Part shown: one piece after another, positions 34,651 through 46,799 of the stretch
Layout of the letters: each line of letters opens with the position of its first letter
Position numbering within the stretch: the first letter of the stretch is position 1
Notes under the pieces: generated by a model
The model's input: the letters and a program-made list of their open reading frames with translations, nothing else
Database searches by the model: none
What the model was told of the DNA's origin: nothing
NCBI GenBank assembly: GCA_014529385.2
Contig: CM043963.1
Location: forward strand, 68,061,912-68,125,911
DNA from: Adiantum capillus-veneris
Lineage: Eukaryota; Streptophyta; Polypodiopsida; Polypodiales; Pteridaceae
Length of the DNA stretch: 64,000 nt
Direction of reading: 5' to 3'
Translations under genes and position numbers: made by a program

Positions 34651-36075
34651 AAACTCCAACACACAAAGCTCCACCCCTACTCAGGAAGAGCTTAAGTGAT
34701 GGAAGAATTTTTCCATTGATGATGGCTACTTACTCCACAAAGGTAGAGTATGTGTGCCAAAGGACTCAGATACTAGGTGCCAAATCTTATTTGAGTGTCA
34801 CGATAGTCCAAGTGCTGGTCATCCAGGTATTCGTAGGACATATACCTTAGTTCGATGGAAATTTTACTGGCCGGCCTTACATCATGATGTTCAAGAGTCG
34901 GTCAAGAGTACGTACTAAACTGCCAACAATGCCAAGTTAATAAGGTAGAGTGCCTCAAGGTAGGTGGCCTTTTACATCCTTTAGAGATTCCACAAGGTAA
35001 GTGGGAGAGTATCTCTATGGATTTTGTAGTAGGACTACCTACTACAAACCGTGGCCATGATGCCATATCGGTAATTGTAGACCATCTCATAAAGATGGGT
35101 CGATTCATTTCCACTAAGACTACGGTTAAGACACCAAAATTAGCACCGCTATTTGTAGAGCATATATATAGACTCTATAGGCTTTCGGCTAGTATCATTA
35201 GTGATAGAGATCGAAAGTTCCATAATCACTTCTGGAGAACTGTGTTTCAAAATTTGGAAACTAAACTTAATCTAAGTACGACTGCTCATCTAGAAACAGA
35301 TGGTCAAACCAAAAGACTTAATCAAGTGCTAGAGGATATGCTCCGAGTGTACGTTAGCAAGAAGCAAACCAATGGGGAAGCCTACTTACCTATATTGAAA
35401 TTTTCTTATAATAGTTCAAAGCATGTGACTGCAGGGTTTAGTCCATTTATGCTTTTGTTTAGATTTCAACCTAGATCACCCATTACGGTGGGGTTAGCTA
35501 AGGAGAAGATATAGCAAGCGAAGGATTTTCTCCAAGACCATTTTGACATGCTTCGAGTTGCTCGACAAAATGTTAAGCAAGCTCAAGATCGATATAAGAA
35601 GTACACAAATGAGCATCATCATCTTGCTACTTTCAAAGAAGGAGACAAGGTTTTCCTCAAAGTTTCGGAGCATTCAGAAAATCTGAAGACGGGAAAAGTT
35701 GCTAAATTTTCACCACATTATTGTGGACCGTTTACCATTCTCAAACGTATAGGTCAAGTGGCCTATAAGTTAGCTCTTATAGAGCACTCACGAGTTCATC
35801 TTGTTTTTCATGTTAGCCGTTTATGAAAACAGCTAGGAAAAAATGATAATGTCATTGACACAGGTGTGTTATTTAACCTTATTGAACCACCAAGCATCCC
35901 TCATGAGCCCGAAAATATTTTGGATTCTCATGAGCTTCACACCAGACATCATGTCAGACGATGACAGGTGTTGGTAAAATGGCTAGATAGACCTGAAGAA
36001 GGTTCCACATGGGAGAATGTCTCCGCACTTAAGAAACATTTTCCTACGTTCATTTTTGAGGACGAAAACGATTCT
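34651..36075 (+). pseudogene. Gypsy integrase and chromodomain (G1b)
   Basis: The zinc-binding part (about 34790-34960) is broken by frameshifts. The core frame at 35017-35514 reads MDFVVGLPTTNRGHDAI, with D22 and D63, but the third catalytic residue is Lys99 (DGQTKRLNQ) where Glu is expected. After a stop at 35512-35514 the tail continues (35548-35826) with the GDKVFLKVS and FSPHYCGPFTILKRIG motifs of the chromovirus C-terminal domain. A chromodomain remnant (LVKWLDRPEEGSTWENV) lies at about 35970-36030. Such chromodomains direct insertion to particular chromatin; this one is not functional. Confidence 0.8.
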
Positions 36076-36090
36076 CCAAGGGGGGGGTCA

Positions 36091-36290
36091 TGTAAAGACA
36101 TGGGTCCTACGGGCAAGGCCACCGGCACGGCCGGATAGTGTGTACTCTAGGGGGAGGCTATAAGATAGCACGGTTGGGTGGAGACTAGCACACGCATTAC
36201 TAGCGCCCTTTCAATGTGGTTGTGCTCAAGAGGACTTGGCCAATTTATTTTGAACTATATCAATGGGAGTGTATGAATCTATTACATTAG
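36091..36290 (+). repeat. LTR start of G1b, truncated
   Basis: TGTAAAGACATGGGTCC follows a GGGGGGG purine tract. A similar sequence lies at 59049-59185 on the minus strand, including the block GGGGGAGGCTATAAGATAGCAC shared in pieces. The right end merges into the next gypsy fragment at about 36290-36304 without a recognisable CA end. Confidence 0.65.
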
Positions 36291-36303
36291 AGGACTACAA
36301 GAC

Positions 36304-37640
36304 TTGATATGGCTCTATGGCTCTAAGCTATGTGTAACTCAAGATTTGAGAGAAAAGGTTATGCTAGAATCCAATGCTCCTCTTTATAAGGGACATCAGG
36401 GCATTCAAGCCACTACCAATTCTATTGAGACATGCTTTTACTGGCCATCAATGAAACACAATATCAAAGCTTATGTTTTGCAATGCACGATGTGCCAAAA
36501 GGTAAAATACGATAGAGGTAAACAAGCAAGATTATTGTTGTCTTTATCAATCAGAGATGATCCTTAGGAAAGTATTATGGATTTCATTTTTTTTGTTTCA
36601 AAATCTATCCATGAGAGTATGGATATCTAGATGATAGTTGACAGGTTTAGTAAACAAGCTCACTTTATAACTGTAAAAAAGACTATCAAACCTCACCACA
36701 TGTCTAACCTCTTGATCTCATTGATTTTCAAGTATCATGGCTTGGAAAAATCTATAGTCTTAGATAGAGACCCTCGTATGATGAGACTCTTCTAGAAAGG
36801 GATCTTTGAGAACATGGGAGCAAGGTTGGACTTCTCTTCTGCCTATCAACCTCAAACGGATGGGCAAAGTGAGATTGTCAACTCTACCATTTTGGATCTT
36901 CTAAAGAGTTATGTTAACAAAGTAGATCAATGCAATCAATGTGCAAAGTCATTATCCTTAGTAGAGTATGCATACCTCTACAGAAAAGTCTCCTTTTGAG
37001 ATAGTTGAAGGTCGGTCAAAATTTCCTCCCATCTTGAGGATGCACCAAAAGATCTTCACTGTAGACGATTATGTGTGTGATCTTTAAATTTAGTTTCAAA
37101 AGATAAAAGACTTCATAAAAGCATCACAACAAAAGAAAAAGAGAACGACTGACAAGCATCCACATATCCTTGAATTCAAGCAAGATGACTTGGTCTTGCT
37201 AAAGTTTTCCAATGCTAGTTTAAGGCATACAATGGGAAAAGATTGACAAGGAATGCAGTCAAGCCATCAAAAGTATTATGTTAAACTTGTATGCCATTAC
37301 TATGAACCTTTCCAAATTCAAGAACACATGAACGATATGGATTATAATCTAAGGCTGTCCGCCGCCTCTTGGCACATACATAATGCCTTTCATGTAGTCC
37401 TAGTTAAACCTTTCAAGGGTACACCTCCTACGAAGCCTCTTGAAGAAGAACCCCTTGAATTTGATGAACCTGAAGAGATTTTACAATCCCAAGCTATTCT
37501 TAGGAACAAAGATAAGATCTTGTGCAATGGTTAGGTACTCCATAAGTATTTGATTAAGTTTAAGAACTGATATTTAGATAATTCTAAATGGATGATGGGG
37601 GCACATCTTAATGATTCTATGACTTTATTCAACGATTACA
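36304..37640 (+). pseudogene. Integrase and C-terminal domain of a second gypsy family (G2)
   Basis: Zinc-binding segment: GHQGIQATTNSIETCFYWPSM...CTMCQKVK (36390-36510). The core includes DRFSKQAHF, VLDRDPRM and AYQPQTDGQSEIVNS, so Asp, Asp and Glu are all visible although spread over several frames. The tail has HQKYYVKL.CHYYEPFQI, WHIHNAFHVVLVKPF (37370-37420) and a chromodomain-like end EEILQSQAILRNKDKI followed by a stop and HKYLIKFKN (about 37480-37560). It differs clearly in sequence from G1. Many stops, no RT present. Confidence 0.8.
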
Positions 37641-37779
37641 ATGCTATACATGGATGAGTACCTCCCAAGACATCGATGTATAAACTATGCATTATGGTAA
37701 TAAAGAAAGTTTTCATCTCTGTTTTTTCTTCATTATGTTTTATGTTTTAAAGTGTATGCAATGTTTTTATGTCAAGCAC

Positions 37780-38015
37780 GCTTGCGATGGATTCATTCCT
37801 CAAGCACCGAGTAGATTAGCACTCTACTACTACAGGAAGGTGTTGAAGCTTATGAACTGCTAATTAACTAAAGAAACACGTGCTTGCAGTAGAATATGTC
37901 TCTCAAGCACTAAATAGTCTAGCACTCTATTACTGAATGTTTTTATGGCTATAGTATGTTTTACATGCTTGCCGTAGCTCTGTCTCCCAAGTACTAGGTA
38001 GAGTCACTCTATTGT
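37780..38015 (+). repeat. Three diverged tandem repeats before the G2 polypurine tract
   Basis: A motif of the form TCAAGCACYRARTAGnnTAGCACTCTA recurs at about 37800, 37912 and 37985 (the last reads CCCAAGTACTAGGTAGAG.TCACTCTA). Spacing is about 110 and 75 bp. The region is non-coding and lies between the integrase end and the LTR. Confidence 0.5.
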
Positions 38016-38123
38016 GGAATGGTGTAATTCACTTAAAAGTGGATCCAAAGCAAAATATATGGCTATTGATCTTCCTTAAAAACAAGCATAGTCAAGGATA
38101 ACTATGATTTAAGGGCAGGGTAT

Positions 38124-39060
38124 TGTCATCAAAATTATATTTTGATGACCTTCACAAGTTTTCTCTCTCTAAAAGTAGCTATGTATAAGAGAGGATATAA
38201 AGGTAAGTATATAAAAAAGATAATGTATTGCAAAAAGGTATATTTTGACTCTAGTTGATGTCAATGAAAAGAATAAACCTTTAAAAGTGCAAAATAGATA
38301 CTCTCTCACAAGGATTTTAGAGAGAGAATGTTAAATAACCTAATCACGTGATGTGTAGGAAGTGCATTCAAGCAATGGAAAGCTCCTACACGTGAATGCT
38401 ACTTCAAAAGTTCAAAGGACAAGTTTCCAGGATCTCAATATGATTTATGGGAAGTCAAACGGACTCCTCGGATGCCCAATAAGTGCAAAATATAGCTTAC
38501 GGCAAGGCACGGCTATGGGCACGTGGACTGCAAGGTGTGAATCAAGTCATACAAATGTCAAAATTAGTTCATACATGACAAAAAGGGAGGGATACGGGAG
38601 GCGCATGTGGGTTTCTTGCTCTCCAAGCCATGCCAACCACTCTTTCCCTCTGTAGTAGCCAAAAATAGCATTCAGTGTGCTTTTTTGAAAAAAATTGAGC
38701 TTCATGGAGGCCTATTGGGTGCATTTTGCTTAGATTTCAGCATTGAGGGGCTCTAGAGAAATCTTTCAACAAGATCTAAATACCTCTACTCTCTCTTTCT
38801 TGTACTACCATCTTGTTTATGTTGCCTCCCTTGGTAGTTATCTATGTACTTATTTTATGAAGCTCTTCTTACAAGCTTCCATCTTGATTTACATACACTC
38901 TAGTCCTTTTCTCAGGAATTTCTCCTTGCCTACATGGTATTTGAGGGTTTGAGAAGAGGAAGACGGAAGAGATAAGCTTCCCATAAGATTCCATGTTGCT
39001 GGGGCTATGGAGATTCCATGCTATACGGTCCTTATGATTGTATTTTAGCTCAAGTGATGA
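38124..39060 (+). repeat. Probable 3' LTR of G2, right end uncertain
   Basis: A purine tract (taagggcagggtat, 38110-38123) precedes TGTCATCAAAATTA at 38124, where a gypsy LTR would start. The first 26 bp form a near-perfect palindrome (38125-38149). No second LTR is in the window, so the end at about 39060 is only a guess. Confidence 0.4.
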
Positions 39061-39572
39061 ATCTTTATGAGCTTTGACCATAAGGTAATACAAAATTCTT
39101 TTGAGTGCGGACCAGCCTCATAGACTCGACCCTTAGTGCTATGTTTTGATTGTGCCTTTCAAGTTTCTTAAGTCTTAATTCAATTGGTATGATATTCATG
39201 CTACTATTATTGTTAAACATGCAAATCAAGTAAATCAAATTAGCCATACTCTTAACAAATGTAAGTATTTATAGACTTTTTGGCTTGTTTGGAGATTCAT
39301 GTTAGTGGATCACCATGATTTTGCTCTTGAGTCGATGAAAATGTAAAGCTCATTAGGTATTAAGCCGATGTTGAAGGAGAATATTTTCCTTGCTTTATCA
39401 GTTGTCGACATTATTTTGAGCTTCAAGTGGTCGTAGAAGCATTATGCCTTGCTTGGGTTATTTTTCTTGAAGTTATCCATCCATGAGGACTTTATTATGC
39501 TAGTGGAAACCAAATTTGGCTCAGGGGAAAAACCTTGTGCCCTGGCTTGTGGATCTTATTGCTTATGTATAG
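39061..39572. other. Non-coding, nothing recognised
   Basis: AT-rich sequence with no frame longer than about 60 codons and no family motif. It may be the remaining part of the G2 LTR. Confidence 0.4.
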
Positions 39573-40553
39573 CACTAGAATGGTAATAACAGGACACTTT
39601 TATGTCCTTGGACACTTTTGTGTCCTGTTAAGTGACCATTTTTCTTGAATTATTTGAAGAGTATGAAAATAAATTTCTAGGTGCTATATATCCACAAAGT
39701 TTCCTTATGAGCTGAAAAAAACTTAGGATTTTTTTTGGAGTATCAATCTCACCATTAACCTTACTCTTGCACAACATTTTTGAACCTAAACTGTGTGAAA
39801 AAACGGGTCCTGTTTTTGGCTTTTTTTCAATTTTTGGCAACTATACCACTCTAAACTTCATGTTTGTGAGGTTTAGATGGCTAGAGGTTAGGCCTTCTTA
39901 GTTCTCAACATGTTTTGATGCTTGTAGGGAGAGCTAAGTGTTAAAATTGAAAGTTATGACCAATTTACAAGAATTGCATAATCCTGTTTTTTGGCCAAAA
40001 TTAGCACTTTTATGATTTTTTTGGTGGCTTTCTTGATATCCAAATTCAATTTTGATTGTGTAAGTGTAATGTATAACATAAAGCTAATCTTCCTTGAGTT
40101 TTGGGGGACCTAATATGCTATATAGGATAGTATATGATGATGGTTGAGTTTTTTGATTGCTGAAGAATACGATACATTTTAGAGTGGCAAGTATAACTTT
40201 CTCCATATTGCTAGTTTCTTAGGCCAATTGTGTGTATTTTGTAGGTAGTAACCATATCTAATCATAGACTACAAACTTGGCTAGATATTGAGTACCACTC
40301 TTATTTATATGCAATCAACCGTAATAAATTGTTGTTTTGGGCAAAATGCACTGGTCCATCAACTTTGGAGGCTTGTAGTGACCAAGAGATGAGAAAAATT
40401 ACAAGTTTCTCAATTTTTTCCATATGTAGTAGTTATTGAACTATAAGCTCATAAAAGGATTTTTCAAAATGAGTGGATCTACTATGGTTTTGGAATTTTT
40501 TCCCAAAACCCTGAAAGGACACTTTTATGTCCTGTTAGGTTACCATTCTAGTG
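39573..40553. mobile_element. MITE-like element with CACTA-starting inverted repeats (981 bp)
   Basis: The left end reads CACTAGAATGGTAATAACAGG. The right end, on the minus strand, reads CACTAGAATGGTAACCTAACAGG. The inverted repeats are therefore at least 25 bp and continue with more diverged GGACACTTTTATGTCC-type sequence. ATAG lies directly outside both ends (39569-39572 and 40554-40557). The interior has no coding capacity. Termini starting CACTA suggest the CACTA (En/Spm) group, although its target duplication is normally 3 bp, so the superfamily is open. Confidence 0.65.
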
Positions 40554-43389
40554 ATAGCTACTAGAGTTGTCCTAAGAGTTTCTGTATTAGCAGCTATAAT
40601 GCATGTGTATAATAAATAAAAGTACCTAATGCATGTGTCCAAGAGTGTCACACCCTATTTTATGCCGCACAGTCAATGCATTTGAAAAAGTGACATGCTC
40701 TGCAAGGAGATTTAAGGATACTTAAGTGATATGTTGTAGCAATTTTAACTTTGAAAGTGAGAATAGCTTTCCACAATTAGTGAAGTGGAATTCGTTGTCG
40801 AGGTTGGTACTCTCATACCTACTTGTGCACAAGTGCGTGAGTGTTGGACTCTCCATCTCTTTGCTAGATTTAGTAAGTAGACTTATCTTATGCTCATCTT
40901 ATCCAGCATGAGCGGCATGACTTACATATGATCAACTCTCTAACTTGAGCATATGACAAACAAAAAGATGAAAAATAAAAGAGAAAATATATACATGCAA
41001 ACTATATACACAGAGTAGATAGACTTAAATCTTTGAGACTGATGCCTTGCTCATTTATTGCCTTAGCTGCCTGATTCTTAAGTCTTATGCCAACTATCAT
41101 GTTTTGATTGGTGGAAACTTCGGAATTGATTAGAAGAAGCTATTATTGTGATGTAACATTAGAGTTGTCTACAATTTTCCATGATGTGGTCTAGCATTTT
41201 TCATGATGTGGAGGGGATCCATTGACTTCTGAATTTAATTGTAAAGGTCGTTCCCACCTATTGTAGCTTGAAGCCTGATACTTAACTGAGGCACTTTTTT
41301 CTCAAACTATTGTTATTTTAGGAACCCACACGTCCATTCTTGATTTGGGTTTACTGAGTTGCAAACTTTAGGTGATTGCCCATGGTTGTGACCTTTACCT
41401 TGAGGGGCTTGTATGGCTCTGTGTCCTCCAACATGGTTTATGGTCGCTTGCCCTTCCTTCGCTTTTCCAGGATCTCTATAGAGATTCTTCCTATAAGACC
41501 AAGCATTGATTTAAAGATTAGACAAAGCAAGTGATTACTTCATCCTTTGCCTTGAGTTCCTTTTTGTAAGCTTGCTAGCTTGGTAAATTTTGTTATCCGT
41601 GCGTGCATATGATGTGAGTGAGTGAATATAGCTAAATGCAATTGAAAAGATGTAAACAAAGTGCACTAATTCATTCTATTTTTTTTGCTTTGGCATTCAC
41701 TTTTCTGAATCCATTTGGCTTGTTTTTTGGGTCCTACTTCTATAGCCTTGATGTCCTTACCCATTTTAGTGTTATGGCATGTGTCTTGGCATGTTTAGCA
41801 CTAGTTAAGTCTCAATTTACAACTTTGAGAGATCGCTTTCACACAATTGAGTGCAAAGAATGTTGCTTCTGAGTCCAAAAGTGGTACTTTTGAGTTTTTT
41901 CAAATTTTAGGGCTTTGATTCAAGATCCAAAAATTCCTGTGGATCCCTAGCAATGTGGTCTATCATCCGATGCCATTGCTTGTCAAATTGGAGCGCTAGA
42001 TGATGGAGCTAATCAAATCTGGCAAATGCAAATTTTGATTTGCTAATCTGACCATAGCTTGAGATTTAGACATCCAAATTGAAAAGTACAAATACTTCCA
42101 TGACCTATGTGATAAGGGGAATCAATCTACCATGTCAACATCTCCACATTTATAACATGATGGGACATGCATGTCCCATAATTTTGGTGTTGGAGGATCT
42201 TTTCTTGCACTTTGACCATATGGGTGTGTCTCCCTTACAGTGCTTAGCATCCCTTGGGGCTTGGTTCCACAATCTTGCATTTCATCTACTTGTTGCAGCC
42301 AAACTTGCCTATTTCTGACCCTACATTTAACTAAGTGTCCCAGGTAGACTTCAGCTCTTGATGATCCAACCTTAGAGTGATGTTGTATACACCATGAGGA
42401 GTACCCCTATAGCTTCATTTGCTCACTTTGATGCCCAGAAGTCCATAATCATTAGACATGTGTTTCCCATGAATATTGAGTTTTTGTAACATCTGACCTT
42501 ATAGTTGTGTAGCCTATATCTTCCTCATGCTGCCAAATATGCATTAACATTCCAAGTGGGTGTTTTCCATGATGGGCCTAAGCCAGTTTTGTTTTGTTAG
42601 CACTCTGATATATTATATTTCACCTCTTCATTAGGAAGAGAATGGGGTCTAGGAGGACCTCTTTTATTCGGTAATTTAAGGAAGTGAAACCTTTAGGTTT
42701 AAGAAAGTAATCAAAGGACAGTTTTTGAATTCAAACAGGTAAAACAACTAGTTTATTTGAATTCATATTTTCCCCCCAAAATGGAATTTAAAATCTAGTA
42801 GGTAAAACCATATCAACTAGGATTTGCTATGGAAAGAGCTCAACGTGTAGATTGCAGATTTATGGTCTCCGCTCAAATTGGGGATCATATGTGAGAGTTA
42901 GGGAAGGCTAAAAATCATAAAATTATTCAGCTTCTTTTTGGGGGGGAAAGTGCATCCTTTGACCACTCTTACACATCTCTTACACACCCACCATTCTTGC
43001 ACACATGGCATACCGACTCATCAACACCGGCATGGTAAGAGTATAAGTAAGTGCTCCACCCTCAGTGCATCATGGAAAACGGACCAACAGCCGTCCCGTT
43101 TAGGTTTCTACAACACATACATGTGAATATTTATGTAGATAGAAAAATATTCTACCAACAGAAGATTGTGTATGTGTTTGGTGCTCCGGTGCTAGGAGAA
43201 ATCCTTAGCTCCCCAAACCCTATTATTCTTCCAGTATTAGATTACCACCACTCTTTCAAGGTTTCCATTTTTATCATGTTTTAAATCCATCCACCCAACC
43301 CTGTAAAAAGCCGCTATGCGCCGCTGAGTCACTTGTGATTTTTTTTTATTTAAAAAAAATTGTAATTTACTGCTCATTGAGTTACTACC
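40554..43389. other. 2.8 kb without a supported gene
   Basis: Frames here are short and resemble nothing known. The sequence before the gag start (42930-43389) includes a G-run (42941-42948) and a poly-T/A stretch at 43329-43360. It may hold the decayed 5' LTR and leader of the following Tat-like element, but no match to a 3' LTR was found. Confidence 0.4.
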
Positions 43390-44460
43390 ATGGCAAGTGT
43401 CTCTTTCCCTGCATTCAGTGGAAAGAAGGAAGAAGACATCACCACCGATTTTCTGGATGACTTCAACATCGCTTGTGTGGTTTCCAACAAGGATGACGAT
43501 GCCTCATGGCTACGGATTTTTCCTCTACTGATGAAAGTAGAGGCCAAGTCCTAGTACAATGCTTTGTCCCAAGCTACCAAGAATGCATGGGATGTACTAC
43601 GTGTTGCCTTTGTGAAGAGGTTTGGTGGAGGCACAACCTCAAAACAGTTATGGCAGCTGCTGACAGAGTTAAAGCAGGGAGGTCTACTAGAGTATGCCAC
43701 TTACGAATCCAAGTTTGTGGATTTGTGGGAGCAATGGGTTGCCTCACTGGATGAAGGTGAAGGAGCACCTAATTTCATGAAGAAGGACCGTTTCATTGCT
43801 GGCATGTGGTCATCGCTTAAAGAGAAGGTGAAGGGGAGGTTCCCTCCAACGTATGAGTTGACATTGTAGGTAGCTCTCCTTAAAGACGAGAAGATGCACA
43901 TGTAAGCAAGAGTCAACGAGTCAGAGGAATCGAGCTCAGTCTGACTAACCCTAGTGAGACTGCAACAGCCGCTAGAACCCAACCACAAGAGGCATCAGAA
44001 GAGCAGCAAGACCTATTGAGTTGCATCACTACCCAGCTTGAAAGTTTCTCCCTGCATTTGGTGCAGCAAGGGCATGCACCTGTCAGAAATCCAGAGAAAG
44101 GGAGGAGGAAAATGAAGGCAAAACCAAGAATACCACTGCTATAATTGCGGGGCAGATGGCCATGGCATGTATTACTACCCACATCCGAGGAGGCAGAAAT
44201 TCAATAGAGGAGGAAGACAGAATCAGATCTCTCCACCAAGAGCAAGACCACCATCACCTAGGCAATGAGGGACGATTACACCGGTCCAAATCCTTCGACC
44301 ACATGTACAACAACCACCACCACCACAACCTCTCATTCCACCGCTATCTCGACCACCTGCTGCAAACCAAGCGGTGAGTGTCATTAGCCTGGAAGCTAAA
44401 GGGAAGGCAAAGGTAGAAGAACTGGTCCAAGAGAAGAACAAGGAAAAGGAAAGGTAGAAG
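43390..44460 (+). pseudogene. Gag with degenerate zinc knuckle (Tat-like, plus strand)
   Basis: The start is ATG at 43390 in a good context (ctaccATGG), reading MASVSFPAFSGKKEED. A stop at 43552-43554 replaces a Trp expected in an AKSWYNAL-type block. After it the frame runs to 43867 (WDVLRVAFVKRFGGG ... LLEYATYESKFVDLWEQWV), a typical gypsy capsid. Further downstream the knuckle reads CYNCGADGHGMYYY (about 44135-44175), with the fourth cysteine replaced by Tyr. Frameshifts separate capsid and knuckle. Confidence 0.75.
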
Positions 44461-44462
44461 AA

Positions 44463-45200
44463 GTGGATGCCATGGAAGTGAAGCATGCTAGGCACGAAGA
44501 AGCCTCTCAAAGGGAGGAGAAGATGAAAGGAAAAGGTGAGTCTAGCAAACAGGCATCTAGGTCTCGGCAGAAGATTGACATTGTGGATTTTTCACTGGGT
44601 AAGTATGCTAAACCATATGACCTAGTTCAAGATGTGTTGATGCAGGGCCCAAAGATAACTTGGCCCCAATTACTCCATCTTGCACCACGGATGAGAAGAC
44701 AATGGATGAAGATGGTAAGTACAAGAAGATCAAGACCAACGATAGTTGGGGGCTATTTCTGGGAGGGACCTTGACGACATCCTACCAACCATGGATGCCC
44801 ACATTAAGGGGCAACATATCTCAAACGTCTATATAGGTGGTGACTCATAGATATGCATCATGAGTGAGAAAATGATGCACCATCTAGGCCTAGAGGTAAG
44901 TAGGCCGGCACCCTGCTGAGCCAAAATGGCAAATAACGTAAGATTGAAATGCGTAGGCATTGTGAATGCAGTCAAAGTAAAGGAATTCAACACAGAAGTG
45001 GAGGCATCATTCTTGGAAGACCTTGGTTCATGGCTATGGAAGCTAAACAAGACTGGAGTACCAGAATGATTCAAATGAAGGATGCTAAAGGGAAGTCCAT
45101 ATTCTATGACATGAGGACTGGGAAGCAACACAACATTATCTTGGAGGCTTCGGAAGATGAGTCCACCAATGACTATTCATCCACCTCAGGAGAAGAGACA
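44463..45200 (+). pseudogene. Protease region (Tat-like, plus strand), active site lost
   Basis: A basic linker (44463-44774) precedes a retropepsin-like segment. The active-site stretch near 44830-44870 reads YIGGDS, a stop, then ICIMSEKM. The related element has YIDGGAQVCVITE, so the catalytic Asp of the DGG motif is not in place. The later motif IILGRPWFMAMEAKQDW is intact (about 45008-45060). Confidence 0.7.
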
Positions 45201-45539
45201 ACAACTGAAGAAAGTGATAGTAGCATCGAAGTAATGGGGGTCATCCTCAAAGACCCAAAAAGATTGACACAATCTGAAGCATTGCTGGCAAACCAAAAGG
45301 GACCATCAGGTACACAATCCTTGATGGATACAAGTAAGTTACATCGGATGCTCTCTAGTGAGTTAATCGGTGAAAAGAGGAAAGAATATGCCTCTATGCT
45401 AGGTATCTTCACCACATTGTTCATTGATGATTATGATAAGATCACAGGGATCATAGTGGTCCAACACCGCATAAGACTCAAGGAAGGAAGTAAGCCCATA
45501 GTGAAAAATCTCAGAAGGCTTGGGGTGATTCAACAATAA

Positions 45540-46220
45540 TCATTGCTCAAAAAGGTGAGGAATTTGATACAGGCAGGTTTCATTTACCCCGTCAAAGACT
45601 CAGAGTGGGTCTCTCCAATGGTACTCACACCAAAGAAGAATGGTGTGACTCTATGTAGACTACAAACCTCTCAATGAAACCACAAAGAGGGATCATTTTC
45701 CCCTCCCGTTCCAAGATGAAACTCTCAACAAGGTAGCCGGTCATGAGCGCTACACAGTATGTGATGGCTACTCAGGCTACTTTCAGATTAATATTGCATA
45801 AGAAGACCAAAAAAAAAAAAATCATAACACCATGGGGACGTTTTGCGTACAGAGTGATACCTTTTGGCCTCACCAATGCTCCGGCCACATTCCAACGCTA
45901 TGTGACTTTTGTCTTCTAGCCATACTTTGGAACATCAATACAAGTCTTCATAGATAATTTTTGCATCTACAGTTCTCGCTCCCTCCATTTGAGCAAGGTC
46001 TATGATGCTCTAGCTAGGCTCCAAAACTTGGGTGGCCAGCTCAACGTGGATAAGTGTCACATTGGTGAAAGCAAGGTCACTCTTCTTGGCCATGTAATTT
46101 CAGCAAATGGGATTGAGACTGACCCTAGCAAGATTCAAGCTTTGGAATCTTTGTCATCACCCACCACAGCTAAGTTGTTGGTCTCTTTCCTTCAAAAGGT
46201 AAGGTATTGAAGCAGGTTCA
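45540..46220 (+). pseudogene. Reverse transcriptase (Tat-like, plus strand)
   Basis: SEWVSPMVLTPKKNG (45600-45645) is followed by a frameshift, then FPLPFQDETLNKVAGHERY, an A-run frameshift at 45810-45823, [14 protein letters not shown], and QVFIDNFCIYS at 45941-45973. The catalytic FxDD box reads FIDN (45947-45958), so the second Asp is lost. LLGHVISANGIETDPSKI follows at 46080-46135. Confidence 0.8.
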
Positions 46221-46795
46221 TTCACTTGCTATCTCAGGTGGTTCTCCCTCTACAACAAGTCACCCATAGAGATGTCTTCTCATGGAGTGAAGAAAATGAG
46301 CAACAGTTTACCGAAGTGAAACAAATCCTGGCTACACTTCCCACCATTTCACCCCCTGGATGGGACGAGCCATTTTATGTGAACCCCAGGGAAGTGACAC
46401 ACTTGGAGCCGTGCTACTGCAAAAGGACCCCAGACCTCTTTCATGCATCCTATCTACTTCTCTAGTTGTGTTCTCTAGTTGTGTCATGACCCCATCAGAA
46501 AAAGGATTCACCACATTAGAACACATAGTGCTCGCATTAATGTTTGCCACTACAAAGTTCCGCTCTTATCTATTGCCTAGACCCTTTGTAATTTTGACAA
46601 TGGAGGACGTATTTTCGTATGTTATGCGACACATGGATGTCTCATCTAGGATCTCTAAGTGGATGGTTAGATTACAAGAGTTTGACTACACCATGCAGGT
46701 AGAAAACTCCACCAGGGCTAGTCTAGTAGGTATTCTTACTCATCGTCACTATGAGAAGAAGCTAAAGGTCAACACAGAAGGTAACCAATGGTAGA
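46221..46795 (+). pseudogene. RNase H (Tat-like, plus strand)
   Basis: VFSWSEENEQQFTEVKQIL opens the region and FYVNP precedes a frameshift near 46385. The frame 46360-46794 continues with SDTLGAVLLQKD and PSEKGFTTLEHIVLALMFA, the RNase H catalytic Glu region, and ends with the RASLVGILT motif. Confidence 0.75.
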
Positions 46796-46799
46796 AAAT

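Larger units (their letters stand above)
33713..36290 (+). mobile_element. Chromodomain gypsy element, copy G1b, 5'-truncated at RT
   Basis: Same family as 1-2680. It begins at the RT catalytic box and runs through RNase H, integrase, chromodomain, polypurine tract (36077-36090) and LTR start (36091). Everything upstream of the RT palm is missing. Confidence 0.85.

Noticed and set aside
37780..38015. CRISPR-like array
   Set aside because: Only three diverged motifs with unequal spacing, in plant retrotransposon DNA.
41636..42318. Two frames of about 78 codons with hydrophobic stretches (41636-41872, 42079-42318)
   Set aside because: No recognised domain, no neighbouring exons or splice pattern, and random-length frames are expected in AT-rich sequence.
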